From: Candidatus Poribacteria bacterium
GTDB taxonomy: Bacteria > Poribacteria > WGA-4E > WGA-3G
Reading direction: 5' to 3'
NCBI GenBank assembly: GCA_003635185.1
Contig: PYJA01000044.1
Location: forward strand, 1 to 64,000
Length of the DNA: 64,000 nucleotides
Part shown: one piece after another, positions 1 to 7,660 of the stretch
Numbering within the stretch: position 1 is the first letter of the stretch
How the letters are laid out: each line of letters starts with the position of its first letter
Notes under the pieces: generated by a model
Told to the model about the DNA's origin: nothing
Databases searched by the model: none
The model's input: only the letters and a program-made list of their open reading frames with translations
Program-made: the position numbers and the translations under genes

Positions 1-460
1 AAGTCAAAATCTTATCGGTCCTTTCTTGTTTTCACAACAGATATGGCACTTGATATATCACAGATTGTCACACACTATCGCACACTATCGCAACAGATGG
101 CAGATTGAGACGGCTTTCCGCGATGCCAAACAAAACTTCGGATTTGATAAATACCAAGTCAAATCTCGGAAAAGCATCAATCGGTTTGTGCAGCTCAGTT
201 TCGTTGCCGCAAGTCTAACGAAACTCATATTTACAACACACTCCCAAACAGAAAGGGTGAAAGTTGAAGATGTTTGCCAACAACTTGGGATACATTGGTA
301 TCGTCCTGCTAAACTCACACTCGGATTGTGTGTTGCTTTTCTGCGCTTGCGAATAGCACAAACATTATTTTCTGTGAGTTCTAAACAAAAAACGAACTCG
401 CAGAATATTACACAAGTTTTTCGGCAAATCAACGGGACACATAGTGATAAAGCTACTTGA
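1..460 (+). pseudogene. IS4-like DDE transposase, 3' part, broken by a 10-bp duplication
   Basis: Reading from base 1 in frame 1 gives a transposase-like segment (RSFLVFTTDMALDISQIVTH YR, split here), and from about base 70 the homology continues in frame 2 as YRNRWQIETAFRDAKQ to a stop at 460. This YR-x-RW-x-IE-x-x-FRDAK pattern is the catalytic-glutamate region of IS4-superfamily transposases. The frame switch falls on a tandem 10-bp duplication (cacactatcg at 71-80 and 81-90). Removing one copy restores a single frame, so the gene is frameshifted and probably inactive. The 5' part is beyond the window edge. The TGTCCAAACTTTAGG sequence near 473-487 is probably the right end of this insertion sequence. 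Confidence 0.7.
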
Positions 461-520
461 ATCTAACAATATTGTCCAAACTTTAGGTACAACTGAGTAA
501 AGCGATTATACTAATGAATA

Positions 521-877
521 ACTATAGTTTGGACAGTTTTCGTTTGTATTGTTTTTTGGACACCTCATGCAGCATGCCACACGCGCATGCTGCCACCGCT
601 GGTGCTTGGTTACTGGATGCATTTACGTTTCTGGACACCTATCGCACCGCTGGTGCTGCCGAAATGGACAATAACATTCTTTTTCTGTGAGTTTCGGACA
701 GTATTGTAACTCAGCGAAAATATATCAAACATCAAAGTGGCAGTCCCAAAGGGACGGAATGTGTATAGATCATTTCCAGTCCCACTCCAAGCCCCAGAGG
801 GGCGAAATGTGTTTTAGCACGAGGCTTAAAATGAAAATAAAAAGCATCACGACTCAAAAAACTGTCCAAACTATAGT
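521..877. mobile_element. 357-bp non-coding element with 20-bp inverted repeats and 8-bp target duplication
   Basis: The left end (521-540, ACTATAGTTTGGACAGTTTT) is perfectly inverted at 858-877, and aatgaata occurs directly on both outer sides (513-520 and 878-885), as expected of an 8-bp target-site duplication. No convincing gene lies inside. The core AGTTTGGACA of the terminal repeat is also present, inverted, just after the neighbouring IS4-like transposase, so this may be a non-autonomous relative of that element. Inside are two short dyads of the type AGTCCC-AAA-GGGACGgaatgtg (about 741-765) and gccccagaggggcgaaatgtg (about 791-811), related to dyads at 35490 and 54925. Confidence 0.6.
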
Positions 878-921
878 AATGAATAAGAAGGGAATGAACA
901 ACATAATTGGCTGAGATCGTA

Positions 922-1098
922 TCATTTTTCTTTGATGTGCTGTTTACTTGCTTCATCAACACAAACGACAGGATTTGTAGCGTTTTGTGGACGCTGATAA
1001 ACATCTAAGACATCTTCCATCGCAGCGACAAACTCCGTAGATTCTTCTGGTGGAGTACACCATTGCTTTTTTAGCCAAGGTCTAAGTTCGTTTTTTTT
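922..1098 (-). pseudogene. IS630-type transposase fragment (internal part)
   Basis: On the minus strand, from 1098 down to a TGA at 922, the frame reads KKNELRPWLKKQWCTPP followed by FVAAMEDVLDVYQRP and PVVCVDEASKQHIKE. This is the linker and first catalytic Asp region (V-x-VDE-x-SKQ) of one group of IS630-family transposases. Neither the N-terminal DNA-binding part nor the later catalytic region is present. It directly abuts a different IS630 remnant at 1097, so this is a junction of two decayed elements. No start codon fits. Non-functional. Confidence 0.6.
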
Positions 1099-1863
1099 AG
1101 GGCCTGTCGTCCGGCTTCATGAGATATGCTTGAAAAATGTTCCAACTCGGTGGTAGGGGTTTATGAAATGAAGTCGTCTGCGGTAGCAATGCCGCCAATA
1201 AGTTCGAATGCAAATGAACAGGTCGATTGTCTTGAATTATGAATATATGCTCAGCGTTAGGATAGCGGAGACAGATTTCAGAGTAAAGCGCGTGTGTTGC
1301 CACGACAGTCGCACTTTCTGTTTGTTGGTAAACCAGATCCCCCGTGTGTGCGTTGAGGGCACCGATGCCGTAACAGGTCTCATCATCGTGTAGACTTTGG
1401 TGGGCGAGTGGGTGCTTCGTGCCGGTCTGCGTCCAATCTTTTGCTATCGTTGGTTGTCGGCGAAAGGCGAACTCATCTTGGTAAAACGCAACGTGTGTTT
1501 CTGGGTTTTGTGCAGCTTGTTCTAAAGCTTGTTTGATGGGTCGCGATAGACAACATCTTGGAGTTCTGATTCTGCGTCTTCTTCTGACAATGGGGCGAAA
1601 GCCGGTTTTCTGCCTTTACCGGGTTTATGTCGCAACCCCATAACTCCTGCTTCACGATAGCGTTGAAGCCAGGTATAGACGGTGTCAGGTTTCCGTTTTT
1701 TCAACAGACCGCTTTGTACGACCTTATGCGGAGATGTCCCTGCGGCGATTTTCAACAACGCAGCGGCACGCTCGCGTAAATACGCTGGTTCACCGGTATC
1801 ACGGAGGTGGCGAAGTTCTTCTAACTGTTCATCACTGAGATGAAGTGTGTGGCGTTTGGCCAT
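1097..1863 (-). pseudogene. IS630-family transposase with internal deletion
   Basis: From ATG at 1863 the protein begins MAKRHTLHLSDEQ, a helix-turn-helix region (about residues 5-95, SGLLKKRKPDTVYTWLQRY) typical of IS630 transposases, and runs to VYRDPS at about 1530. There the frame ends (NKL-stop), and homology resumes in another frame with ALEQAAQNPETHVAFYQDEF, LVYQQTESATVVATHALY and HIFIIQDNRPVHLH, the DDE domain. Compared with intact relatives a stretch between the two domains is missing together with a frameshift. The third acidic region is degenerate before the stop at 1097. The upstream edge of the element is probably the terminal repeat at 1911-1935, about 48 bp before the start codon. 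Confidence 0.75.
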
Positions 1864-1910
1864 AATACTGTTCCTCCTTTTATAACCAATATAGCAGACT
1901 TCACACAATT

Positions 1911-1935
1911 ACCCAATTTATTTTTTAATCTTCAT
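1911..1935 (-). repeat. Terminal inverted repeat of the IS630 remnant
   Basis: Bases 1908-1935 are identical, over 28 bases, to 63721-63748, the right end of a short non-coding element. Near-copies end the elements at 7104-7218 and 7406-7568. The position just upstream of the IS630 transposase start fits a transposon end. This links the short elements to an IS630-type transposase. Confidence 0.6.
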
Positions 1936-2101
1936 GAAACCGCACCAACCGGCCTGGGGTCCTAACTTTGAGTCCAACTCAATAACGGAAAATTCTTAAA
2001 ACTAAATAACCCTGTCGTGATGATGGAAACACTTGATATATTAAGAAAAAGATGCTAAACTACATTCAAACTAACCGATTTTGAGCCTAAGGAGTTTTTT
2101 C

Positions 2102-2692
2102 ATGAATGTAGCATACACATCGACAATCGCCGAAATAATTGAAAAATTAGAAGGAGGCAATCCGCTTCCGCCGCTTGTTCCCAAAAATGCATGGAGTAAC
2201 GAACTTACAGACGAACTCATCGCCTTGTCCCTTGAAGACCTTTTCCATGGGCAATCCCTGAAAGACGACCTTTTCGGTGGTGCGATTAAGAGTGGCTTAC
2301 TGCTTTGGAACGATGCGTTGGACGATTCCCACGACGTATCCCAAGAATTGGGCAACAACACAGGCAGCTATTGGCACGGTATCATGCACCGCCGGGAACC
2401 GGATTATAGCAATGCCAAATATTGGTTCGGTAGAGTCGGCACACACCCGATATTTCCTGAACTTCGGGAACACGCGATAGCTCTTGTTAAGGAAACAACA
2501 AATCCATCGGAGGCACTATCGCAGATCGGACAATCTCTTGAAGCACAAGAGAATTGGGATGTATACCAGTTTATTGATTGGTGCCAGGCAGCAGAAAATG
2601 ACTTGTCTTCAGATGTCACCCGATTTTTACAACAGGTACAGGCAGCAGAAATTAAAATGTTACTCGCGTATTCTTACCGAAACGCGATTTAA
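2102..2692 (+). CDS. Conserved hypothetical protein (cytoplasmic, 196 aa)
   Basis: The start is set at ATG 2102 because AAGGAG (2089-2094) sits 7 bases before it; an earlier TTG at 2081 would bury that site. The product has no signal peptide or membrane segment. A clear block HGIMHRREPDYSNAKYWF, followed by GxHPIFPELREHA, resembles a family of uncharacterised bacterial proteins I recognise by this motif but cannot name functionally. A short WDVYQFIDWC block lies near the C-terminus. The gene stands alone, between an IS graveyard and a hairpin repeat. Confidence 0.75.
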   Translation: MNVAYTSTIAEIIEKLEGGNPLPPLVPKNAWSNELTDELIALSLEDLFHGQSLKDDLFGGAIKSGLLLWNDALDDSHDVSQELGNNTGSYWHGIMHRREPDYSNAKYWFGRVGTHPIFPELREHAIALVKETTNPSEALSQIGQSLEAQENWDVYQFIDWCQAAENDLSSDVTRFLQQVQAAEIKMLLAYSYRNAI

Positions 2693-2699
2693 AATAATT

Positions 2700-2821
2700 C
2701 AGGACTTACGCATTCCCCCCTTGATAAGGGGTTAGGGGGGTTAAAAGGCGTTATTTCAGTGATTTAACCCCCTAAATCCCCCTTATCAAGGGGACTTTAA
2801 GAGAAAACTGCGTAAGTCCTG
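2700..2821. repeat. Hairpin repeat, family A (copy 1)
   Basis: A long imperfect inverted repeat with ends CAGGACTTACGCA and TGCGTAAGTCCTG and inner arms of the type CCCCTTGATAAGGGG and CCCCCTAA. Other copies in this window are at 7295-7593 (interrupted), 32138-32258, 37427-37559, 37916-38048 and a degenerate one at 61069-61206. Always intergenic and non-coding; a MITE-like element. It could fold into a strong RNA hairpin between the genes it separates. Confidence 0.85.
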
Positions 2822-2860
2822 TAATTATTCGGTTATCGTAGAAATCTAAAGGAGATAATG

Positions 2861-3859
2861 ATGTTATTCCAAAATAAAATTGCCAAGGTGAGCGGTTGGT
2901 GTTACCTTCTAACTGCCCTTACAAGTGTCCTACTGTTGGTTTCTTGTGTGCCCACTACCCTTAATTCGACAAGTTTGACACCCGTTCAAGCGAGCGATGG
3001 ATACACTGAGATTAAAGAAATTGAGGAAAAACTTTCAATAACCAGTGAACCGGTTACTGCGGAGATGTTAATTGAGAAATCAAGGGCTTTTATCAAAGCA
3101 CACCCGAAATATAGACAAGTGGGAGAGGTCTACCATATCCTCGGAACTACTTTAGTTCAGTTTGATCGGACTGAAGAAGGAATTGAGATTTTAGAAGAGC
3201 TTATTAGGTACTACCCGCTTGCTACTTCCGTTGAGCCGAGCTTGTTAACGTTGGGATTAGCTTACGACAAAGCCAGCATGCACGACAAAGCAGATGTCAT
3301 CTATGAAAAGCTGGTAAATACGCCAAAGTACAGTAGCGGAGAATCTGCCAAAACCGCGCGGCAGTTGTTGCAAACGGATAAATCTGATCGTAAAGGTGCA
3401 CTTGAAGGATTAACTGATGAATCCGGCAGAACTAATTTTGTTGGTCAAGCAGCTTTAGATTTCCAGGTAACAGATCTGAATGGTGAACCGTTATCGTTAG
3501 AAAAATTTAAAGGGCAGGTTGTGCTTCTTGACTTCTGGGCAACGTGGTGTGGACCTTGCATTGCAGAAATGCCCAACGTGAAGCGAACATATCAAAGGTA
3601 TAAAAATCAGAAGTTTCAGATAATCGGTATTAGTTTAGATAGAGGGGAAACACCACTTAAGAATTATATTGAAAAAGAAGGAATTATGTGGCCCAATTAT
3701 TACGACAGCAGCAGACAAGTTTCGAATATGTACCAGGTCCGATCCATTCCGTCAACTTTTCTGATTGATGGTAACGGGATTATCCGCAAAACGAACTTAC
3801 GCGGAAGTGCACTTGAGTCCGCTGTCGCGCAACTTGTACAAGAGAATATGGCACGATAA
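2861..3859 (+). CDS. TPR and TlpA-like thioredoxin lipoprotein
   Basis: ATG 2861 lies 6 bases after AAAGGAG; ATG 2858 is possible but too close to that site. A signal peptide ends in the lipobox LVSC, so it is a probable lipoprotein facing the periplasm. Residues about 50-175 contain TPR-like helical pairs (EVYHILGTTLVQFDRTEEG). The C-terminal half is an AhpC/TlpA-type thioredoxin domain with VVLLDFWATWCGPC (W229, C230, C233) and a conserved cis-Pro region (VRSIPSTFLID). It should act as a thiol-disulfide oxidoreductase outside the cytoplasm. It is a close paralogue of the next gene, 81 bp downstream, and the pair is probably an operon. Confidence 0.85.
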   Translation: MLFQNKIAKVSGWCYLLTALTSVLLLVSCVPTTLNSTSLTPVQASDGYTEIKEIEEKLSITSEPVTAEMLIEKSRAFIKAHPKYRQVGEVYHILGTTLVQFDRTEEGIEILEELIRYYPLATSVEPSLLTLGLAYDKASMHDKADVIYEKLVNTPKYSSGESAKTARQLLQTDKSDRKGALEGLTDESGRTNFVGQAALDFQVTDLNGEPLSLEKFKGQVVLLDFWATWCGPCIAEMPNVKRTYQRYKNQKFQIIGISLDRGETPLKNYIEKEGIMWPNYYDSSRQVSNMYQVRSIPSTFLIDGNGIIRKTNLRGSALESAVAQLVQENMAR

Positions 3860-3940
3860 AAGACGGATTAGACGGACACAGTCGCTGTTTCAACAATCAA
3901 AAGCACGTTCAGGATTTTCACAAATCTGAGGAGGTATACG

Positions 3941-6241
3941 ATGTTTATCCGAAATCAAACAACGTTCAATCACAAACAAAATAATAGTGTCTCTGTTTGC
4001 ACCATTAGTATTCTTGCGATTGTTGTGCTGCTCGGTTTCTCTGCTAACCTTGTCAGCGCTGATTCAACACAAGTCGATACAAATGTGAGTCCGAAGGAAA
4101 TCAGGGACAAATATGAAGAAATAAAGGCAATTTATAAAGGAAGCGCCAACAAGGATGCGCCAGAAGAATTAGAGGCGTTAGTCCAGAAGTCAACCGATTT
4201 TGTTGATGCGTTCCCGGAATACAAACGTGTGGATCAAGTATACTATTATCTTGGTTACGCTTTAGTTCAATTGGGACGTGTTGAAGAAGGGACTGCAGTT
4301 TTTGAAAAATTCATCAAGGAACATCCGGAGAAGCGTTGGGTTTCCCCCAGTCTGTATGAATTAGGTTTAGCCTACGATAAACTCGGCAAACATGATAAAG
4401 CTGATGAGACCTATAAAAAACTGATAGAGCATCCGAAGTACAGTTCAGGATCGTATGCAAAGCAAGCCAAAAAGATTCTGGAGCAGGACAGAACCTCCCG
4501 GAAAGGTAGATTGCCTATCCCTCCTGTGGCAAGTTCAAATCCGAGTGAATGGATCGGTAAACCTGCACCGGATTTTCAGGTAAAGGATTTGAAGGGGGAA
4601 GAACTCTCTTTGAAAAAATACAGAGGTCAAGTTGTGCTTCTTGATTTTTGGGCAACGTGGTGTGGACCGTGCCTCAAGGAGTTACCCAACGTTAAAAGAA
4701 CATATCAAAAGTACAAAGATCAGAAGTTTCAGATTATTGGAATTAGCCTTGACGGGTCAAAACAACCACTTGAAACGTTCATTGAAAGGGAAAATCTTGC
4801 CTGGATTCACTATTGGGATCAAAGTCAAAAGATAACGGCTCAATATGGGGTGCGGGGAATTCCATCAATCTTTCTAATTGACGGCGAAGGTGTCATTCGT
4901 AAGACAAATCTCCGTGGGCATTCGCTTGAAACTGCCGTTGCTGAATTGGTAGGAGAAAATCTTACGAAACTTGCGGATCCTTCTACTCAAACATCTGAAC
5001 CCAATTCACAATCGAAGTCAATCCCTGCAACAAAACTTATTAAACCGAGTCCTGCTTCTCAAAAAAGCGAATCACTTCAGTCTCCCATAACAAAAATGAG
5101 TGAGTGGGTCGGAAAACCTGCACCAGATTTTGAGGTGATGAATTTGAAGGGTAAGGAACTCTCCTTGAAAAAATTCCGGGGACAGGTTGTGCTTCTTGAC
5201 TTCTGGGCAACATGGTGTGGTCCCTGTATAGCCGAGATGCCCAAAATTAAGAAGACTTATGAAAAGTACAAAGATCAGAAGTTTCAGATTATCGGCATTA
5301 GCTCAGATAAATCAAAAGCACCGCTTGAAGCATACATTGAGAAAGAAGAACTTGGCTGGATTCATACTTGGGATGAAAATCGTAAATTGAGAAATCTATA
5401 CGGGATAATAGGAATCCCAACTGCCTTTTTGATTGACGGTAAAGGTGTGATCCGAAAAGCAAGTCTCGGCGGTTTTGATGTTGAATCTGCCGTTGCTGAA
5501 TTGGTGAAGGAAAATCTTGCCAAACCTACTATGCCTAAAAAAACGTCCTCCGATTCTCCAAAAGTAGATGCTAAAGCCAAAGAAATTATTGATGCTGCTG
5601 TGGCTGCACACGGTGGACTTGAGAAACTGCAAGCAGTGAAAAACATTGTGATAGAATCTCGCAGCTTTGAACATCTCCCAGATGATTCCGTGCAGGATGA
5701 GGGACAGAACAAAACTTATTATTACACTAACAAATTCCGCAACGATTGGCACAGAAGCGACAGTGTAGAAAGTGTAATCTTTGATGGTGATTCTTTATTC
5801 CTGCAAACAGATGGAGTGGGCAAACCAATTCCACAGAAGGCTGCTGAATCTTTTGTTGATTACTTTAAAGATAGTCTTTTCCGAGAACCGATTTGGCTTC
5901 TGGCAAACCTGTCACAAAACAAGATTCCCGTTAAATTTGTGGGAACAGTGGATGTAAAAGGCACCCCTACATCTGTCCTTCTTGTTACACAACCTTCCGG
6001 CAAAGAGCTCAAAATCTTTATTAGTGACGAAACTCGCTATGTGGTGCAGTACAATTATAGTGTTGAGATGGGAAGGGAAACGGAAAATGCAGAAACGTTA
6101 TTCGATGATTATCGCGATGTAGATGGTATTAAAATCGCGCATCATCGTACTACAAAATCCTTTGAACATCGGGAAACTTTAATCACGGACATTAAGTTGA
6201 ACGCTGAAATTGACGAAGCACTGTTTTACTCTAAAGAATAG
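3941..6241 (+). CDS. Secreted TPR protein with two tandem TlpA-like thioredoxin domains
   Basis: GAGGAGG-type ribosome site (gaggaggtatacg) precedes ATG 3941. A signal peptide ends about VSA-D (residue 41) with no lipobox Cys. The order is TPR-like region (about 50-180), thioredoxin 1 (about 200-345, W240-CGPC244), a Ser/Pro/Lys linker, thioredoxin 2 (about 385-530, W425-CGPC429), then about 220 residues beginning AKEIIDAAVAAHGGLEKL, a pattern often seen ahead of LolA/LolB-like beta-rich domains in secreted proteins. Both active sites keep both cysteines. The two thioredoxin domains are much alike and like the one in the upstream lipoprotein, so they arose by recent duplication. Function of the C-terminal part unknown. 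Confidence 0.85.
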   Translation: MFIRNQTTFNHKQNNSVSVCTISILAIVVLLGFSANLVSADSTQVDTNVSPKEIRDKYEEIKAIYKGSANKDAPEELEALVQKSTDFVDAFPEYKRVDQVYYYLGYALVQLGRVEEGTAVFEKFIKEHPEKRWVSPSLYELGLAYDKLGKHDKADETYKKLIEHPKYSSGSYAKQAKKILEQDRTSRKGRLPIPPVASSNPSEWIGKPAPDFQVKDLKGEELSLKKYRGQVVLLDFWATWCGPCLKELPNVKRTYQKYKDQKFQIIGISLDGSKQPLETFIERENLAWIHYWDQSQKITAQYGVRGIPSIFLIDGEGVIRKTNLRGHSLETAVAELVGENLTKLADPSTQTSEPNSQSKSIPATKLIKPSPASQKSESLQSPITKMSEWVGKPAPDFEVMNLKGKELSLKKFRGQVVLLDFWATWCGPCIAEMPKIKKTYEKYKDQKFQIIGISSDKSKAPLEAYIEKEELGWIHTWDENRKLRNLYGIIGIPTAFLIDGKGVIRKASLGGFDVESAVAELVKENLAKPTMPKKTSSDSPKVDAKAKEIIDAAVAAHGGLEKLQAVKNIVIESRSFEHLPDDSVQDEGQNKTYYYTNKFRNDWHRSDSVESVIFDGDSLFLQTDGVGKPIPQKAAESFVDYFKDSLFREPIWLLANLSQNKIPVKFVGTVDVKGTPTSVLLVTQPSGKELKIFISDETRYVVQYNYSVEMGRETENAETLFDDYRDVDGIKIAHHRTTKSFEHRETLITDIKLNAEIDEALFYSKE

Positions 6242-6271
6242 AACGAGTAGCCGAAGAACGCATCAGATATT

Positions 6272-6697
6272 TCAGATTTGACTATAATAAAGTTCTGTCA
6301 TCCATTCGCCATCATGTGCCGGATTATAGATCAGTCCCTTCTTCATGTCGAGACAAAGGTCAAGGTCTTCTAACAGTATATGCCCAATGAGAACAGGTGT
6401 GCCCTCAGGGACACCCATGACGGTCGTGATTCCTTCACGTTCTAATATCTTAAATTGTACGGGTGAATAGATCCAGAGTTCTGTAATACCGTTGACAGTA
6501 CGCACCTGCTCACTTCGAAATGGTGCTAATCGGAGTTGCTCAATAAGTGATGGCGGTAAACCGAGACGCGTTGCGCCAGTATCAACGAGTGCATCTTCAA
6601 TAGTAATTCGTCGCACTTCTTCAGGATTCATATAGCCAGCTCGGACTAAAGTGATCTCATCGTTGTTTGCAAGTTCTATTTTTGCTGTATGTCTCAT
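6272..6697 (-). CDS. Clan AA (retropepsin-like) aspartic protease
   Basis: The 141-residue protein has one D-T-G active-site triplet in EDALVDTGATRLGLP (about residues 35-49) and a second conserved glycine-rich stretch VPVLIGHILLEDLDL, the layout of single-domain retropepsin-like proteases that work as dimers. AAGGTGGA is well placed before ATG 6697. There is no signal peptide, so it is probably cytoplasmic. Similar small proteins often sit alone in bacterial genomes; substrate unknown. It is transcribed toward the end of the thioredoxin operon. Confidence 0.7.
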   Translation of the reverse strand: MRHTAKIELANNDEITLVRAGYMNPEEVRRITIEDALVDTGATRLGLPPSLIEQLRLAPFRSEQVRTVNGITELWIYSPVQFKILEREGITTVMGVPEGTPVLIGHILLEDLDLCLDMKKGLIYNPAHDGEWMTELYYSQI

Positions 6698-6923
6698 TTT
6701 CAGTCCACCTTGTTTTTTGATACTATTTTAACACTTTTCACGAAGTTTTTCAAACAAAAAAGCATCGGCAGAATAGTCATCAGTAAGAGTAACTTGTGGA
6801 CGTTACGTCCCTATTGCATTCGGAAACACCATGACTGCTATTTGCTAACGACAACCAATTGCCAAAAACGTTTATAGTGAAATCTAATGTAGATGACATC
6901 ATTTCCCGTGGGGTTAAATTGTA

Positions 6924-7055
6924 ATGGAACTTTTTATATTTATCATGTTTTTTGTGGTCCTTCTCGGAATTAATAAGGAACTCAAAGAAATAAGGTCTAT
7001 TTTGCTGAATTTTCAGCGAAAGTTTGGTGAAAAAAGCGAGAAGAAAGAAGAGTAA
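6924..7055 (+). CDS. Small single-span membrane protein (43 aa), tentative
   Basis: The reading frame MELFIFIMFFVVLLGINKE continues as a charged tail ending EKSEKKEE. One hydrophobic segment (residues 2-16) followed by a Lys/Glu-rich amphipathic helix is a common layout for real bacterial small membrane proteins. The ribosome site is weak (gtgggg about 12 bases upstream). No homologue is recognised. It sits just upstream of the repeat stack at 7076. Confidence 0.4.
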   Translation: MELFIFIMFFVVLLGINKELKEIRSILLNFQRKFGEKSEKKEE

Positions 7056-7103
7056 AGTAATCCGTTATTATAACCTAAGTTGCTACATAGTAGCACAAAC
7101 TTT

Positions 7104-7218
7104 ATGAAGATTAATTTATTAATTCGGTGATTTTGGAAAAACTCCGATGCGGTTAGGAAGCCGCATCTACCGGGTTTGGGAAGAATTAGAATTACCGATA
7201 TATTTTCTTAATCTTCAT
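7104..7218. mobile_element. Family B MITE (copy 1), inserted in a family D repeat
   Basis: Ends are ATGAAGATTAATTTATTAAT and, inverted, ATGAAGATTAAGAAAATATA. The 115-bp body has no gene. Terminal sequence matches the end of the IS630 remnant at 1911-1935. Flanking bases rejoin to a continuous family D sequence if the element is removed. Confidence 0.65.
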
Positions 7219-7405
7219 TTAGTTTGCGTCCTTATGACACAAACTGGAAGTGGATGCTACGATATTTTGCTAAAGGTGGATTATTTTCTATTAACAGGAC
7301 TTACGCATTTTCACTTAAAGTCTCTCCTTGATAAGGGGGATTTAGGGGGTTAAAAAGACTAAAAACAGTGAAATACCGGACTATTTAACCCCCTACCCCC
7401 CTTGA

Positions 7406-7568
7406 ATGAAGTTTAAATAAATATTTCGGTAATTTGGCGAGGTTAGGAAGAAATCAACGGTATGAATGCCATTTAGGCATTCCCCGCCTCGCCAGCAGAT
7501 ATGTACACCTGCTGCTGGCGAGGTTTCCTAACCTCGCCAAAGGACCCAATTTATTTTTTTATCTTCAT
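7406..7568. mobile_element. Family B MITE (copy 2), inserted in a family A repeat
   Basis: Starts ATGAAGTTTAAATAAATATT and ends, inverted, ATGAAGATAAAAAAATAAAT. Central arms (gcgaggtttcctaacctcgcc) match copy 3 at 63622-63748. A 35-bp hairpin (7451-7485) interrupts its left arm. Confidence 0.7.
7451..7485. repeat. 35-bp palindromic insert, family E (copy 1)
   Basis: Bases 7451-7485 are identical to 38169-38203. The core is the dyad GAATGCC-ATTTA-GGCATTC. Relative to the MITE at 63622 it is extra DNA between gcgaggttaggaa and cctcgccagcag, so it moved in after the MITE formed. Confidence 0.7.
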
Positions 7569-7660
7569 TCAAGAGGGGAATGCGTAAGTCCTGCTATTAA
7601 AAACGGTGTTTGCATGTCTAAAAACTTATAGGAGCAACTTGGGGTACCATTCAATAAATC

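Larger units (their letters stand above)
7295..7593. repeat. Hairpin repeat, family A (copy 2), split by a MITE
   Basis: The left part (7295-7405) and right part (7569-7593) together match the copies at 37427 and 37916 almost base for base. The 7406-7568 MITE interrupts the inner right arm. The whole copy is itself inserted in a family D repeat. Confidence 0.75.
7076..7641. mobile_element. Family D repeat carrying nested insertions
   Basis: Compared with the uninterrupted copy at 28847-28991 (reverse orientation), this stretch starts with AAGTTGCTACATAGTAGCAC, continues after the 7104-7218 insertion with gtttgcgtccttatgacac, and after the 7295-7593 insertion ends with cggtgtttgcatgtctaaaa and GGAGCAACTTGG. 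The ends CAAGTTGCTAC and GTAGCAACTTG are inverted in intact copies. The right end lies 20 bp before the dacB-like start, so the repeat supplies its leader. Other copies: 22005-22080 (partial), about 63517-63837 (rearranged). Confidence 0.7.

Noticed and set aside
6689..6877. 62-codon plus-strand frame
   Set aside because: It starts antisense within the aspartic protease gene, has no ribosome site and an unlikely composition.
7147..7353. 68-codon plus-strand frame
   Set aside because: It spans a MITE end and a family A hairpin; no ribosome site and the frame crosses several insertion boundaries.
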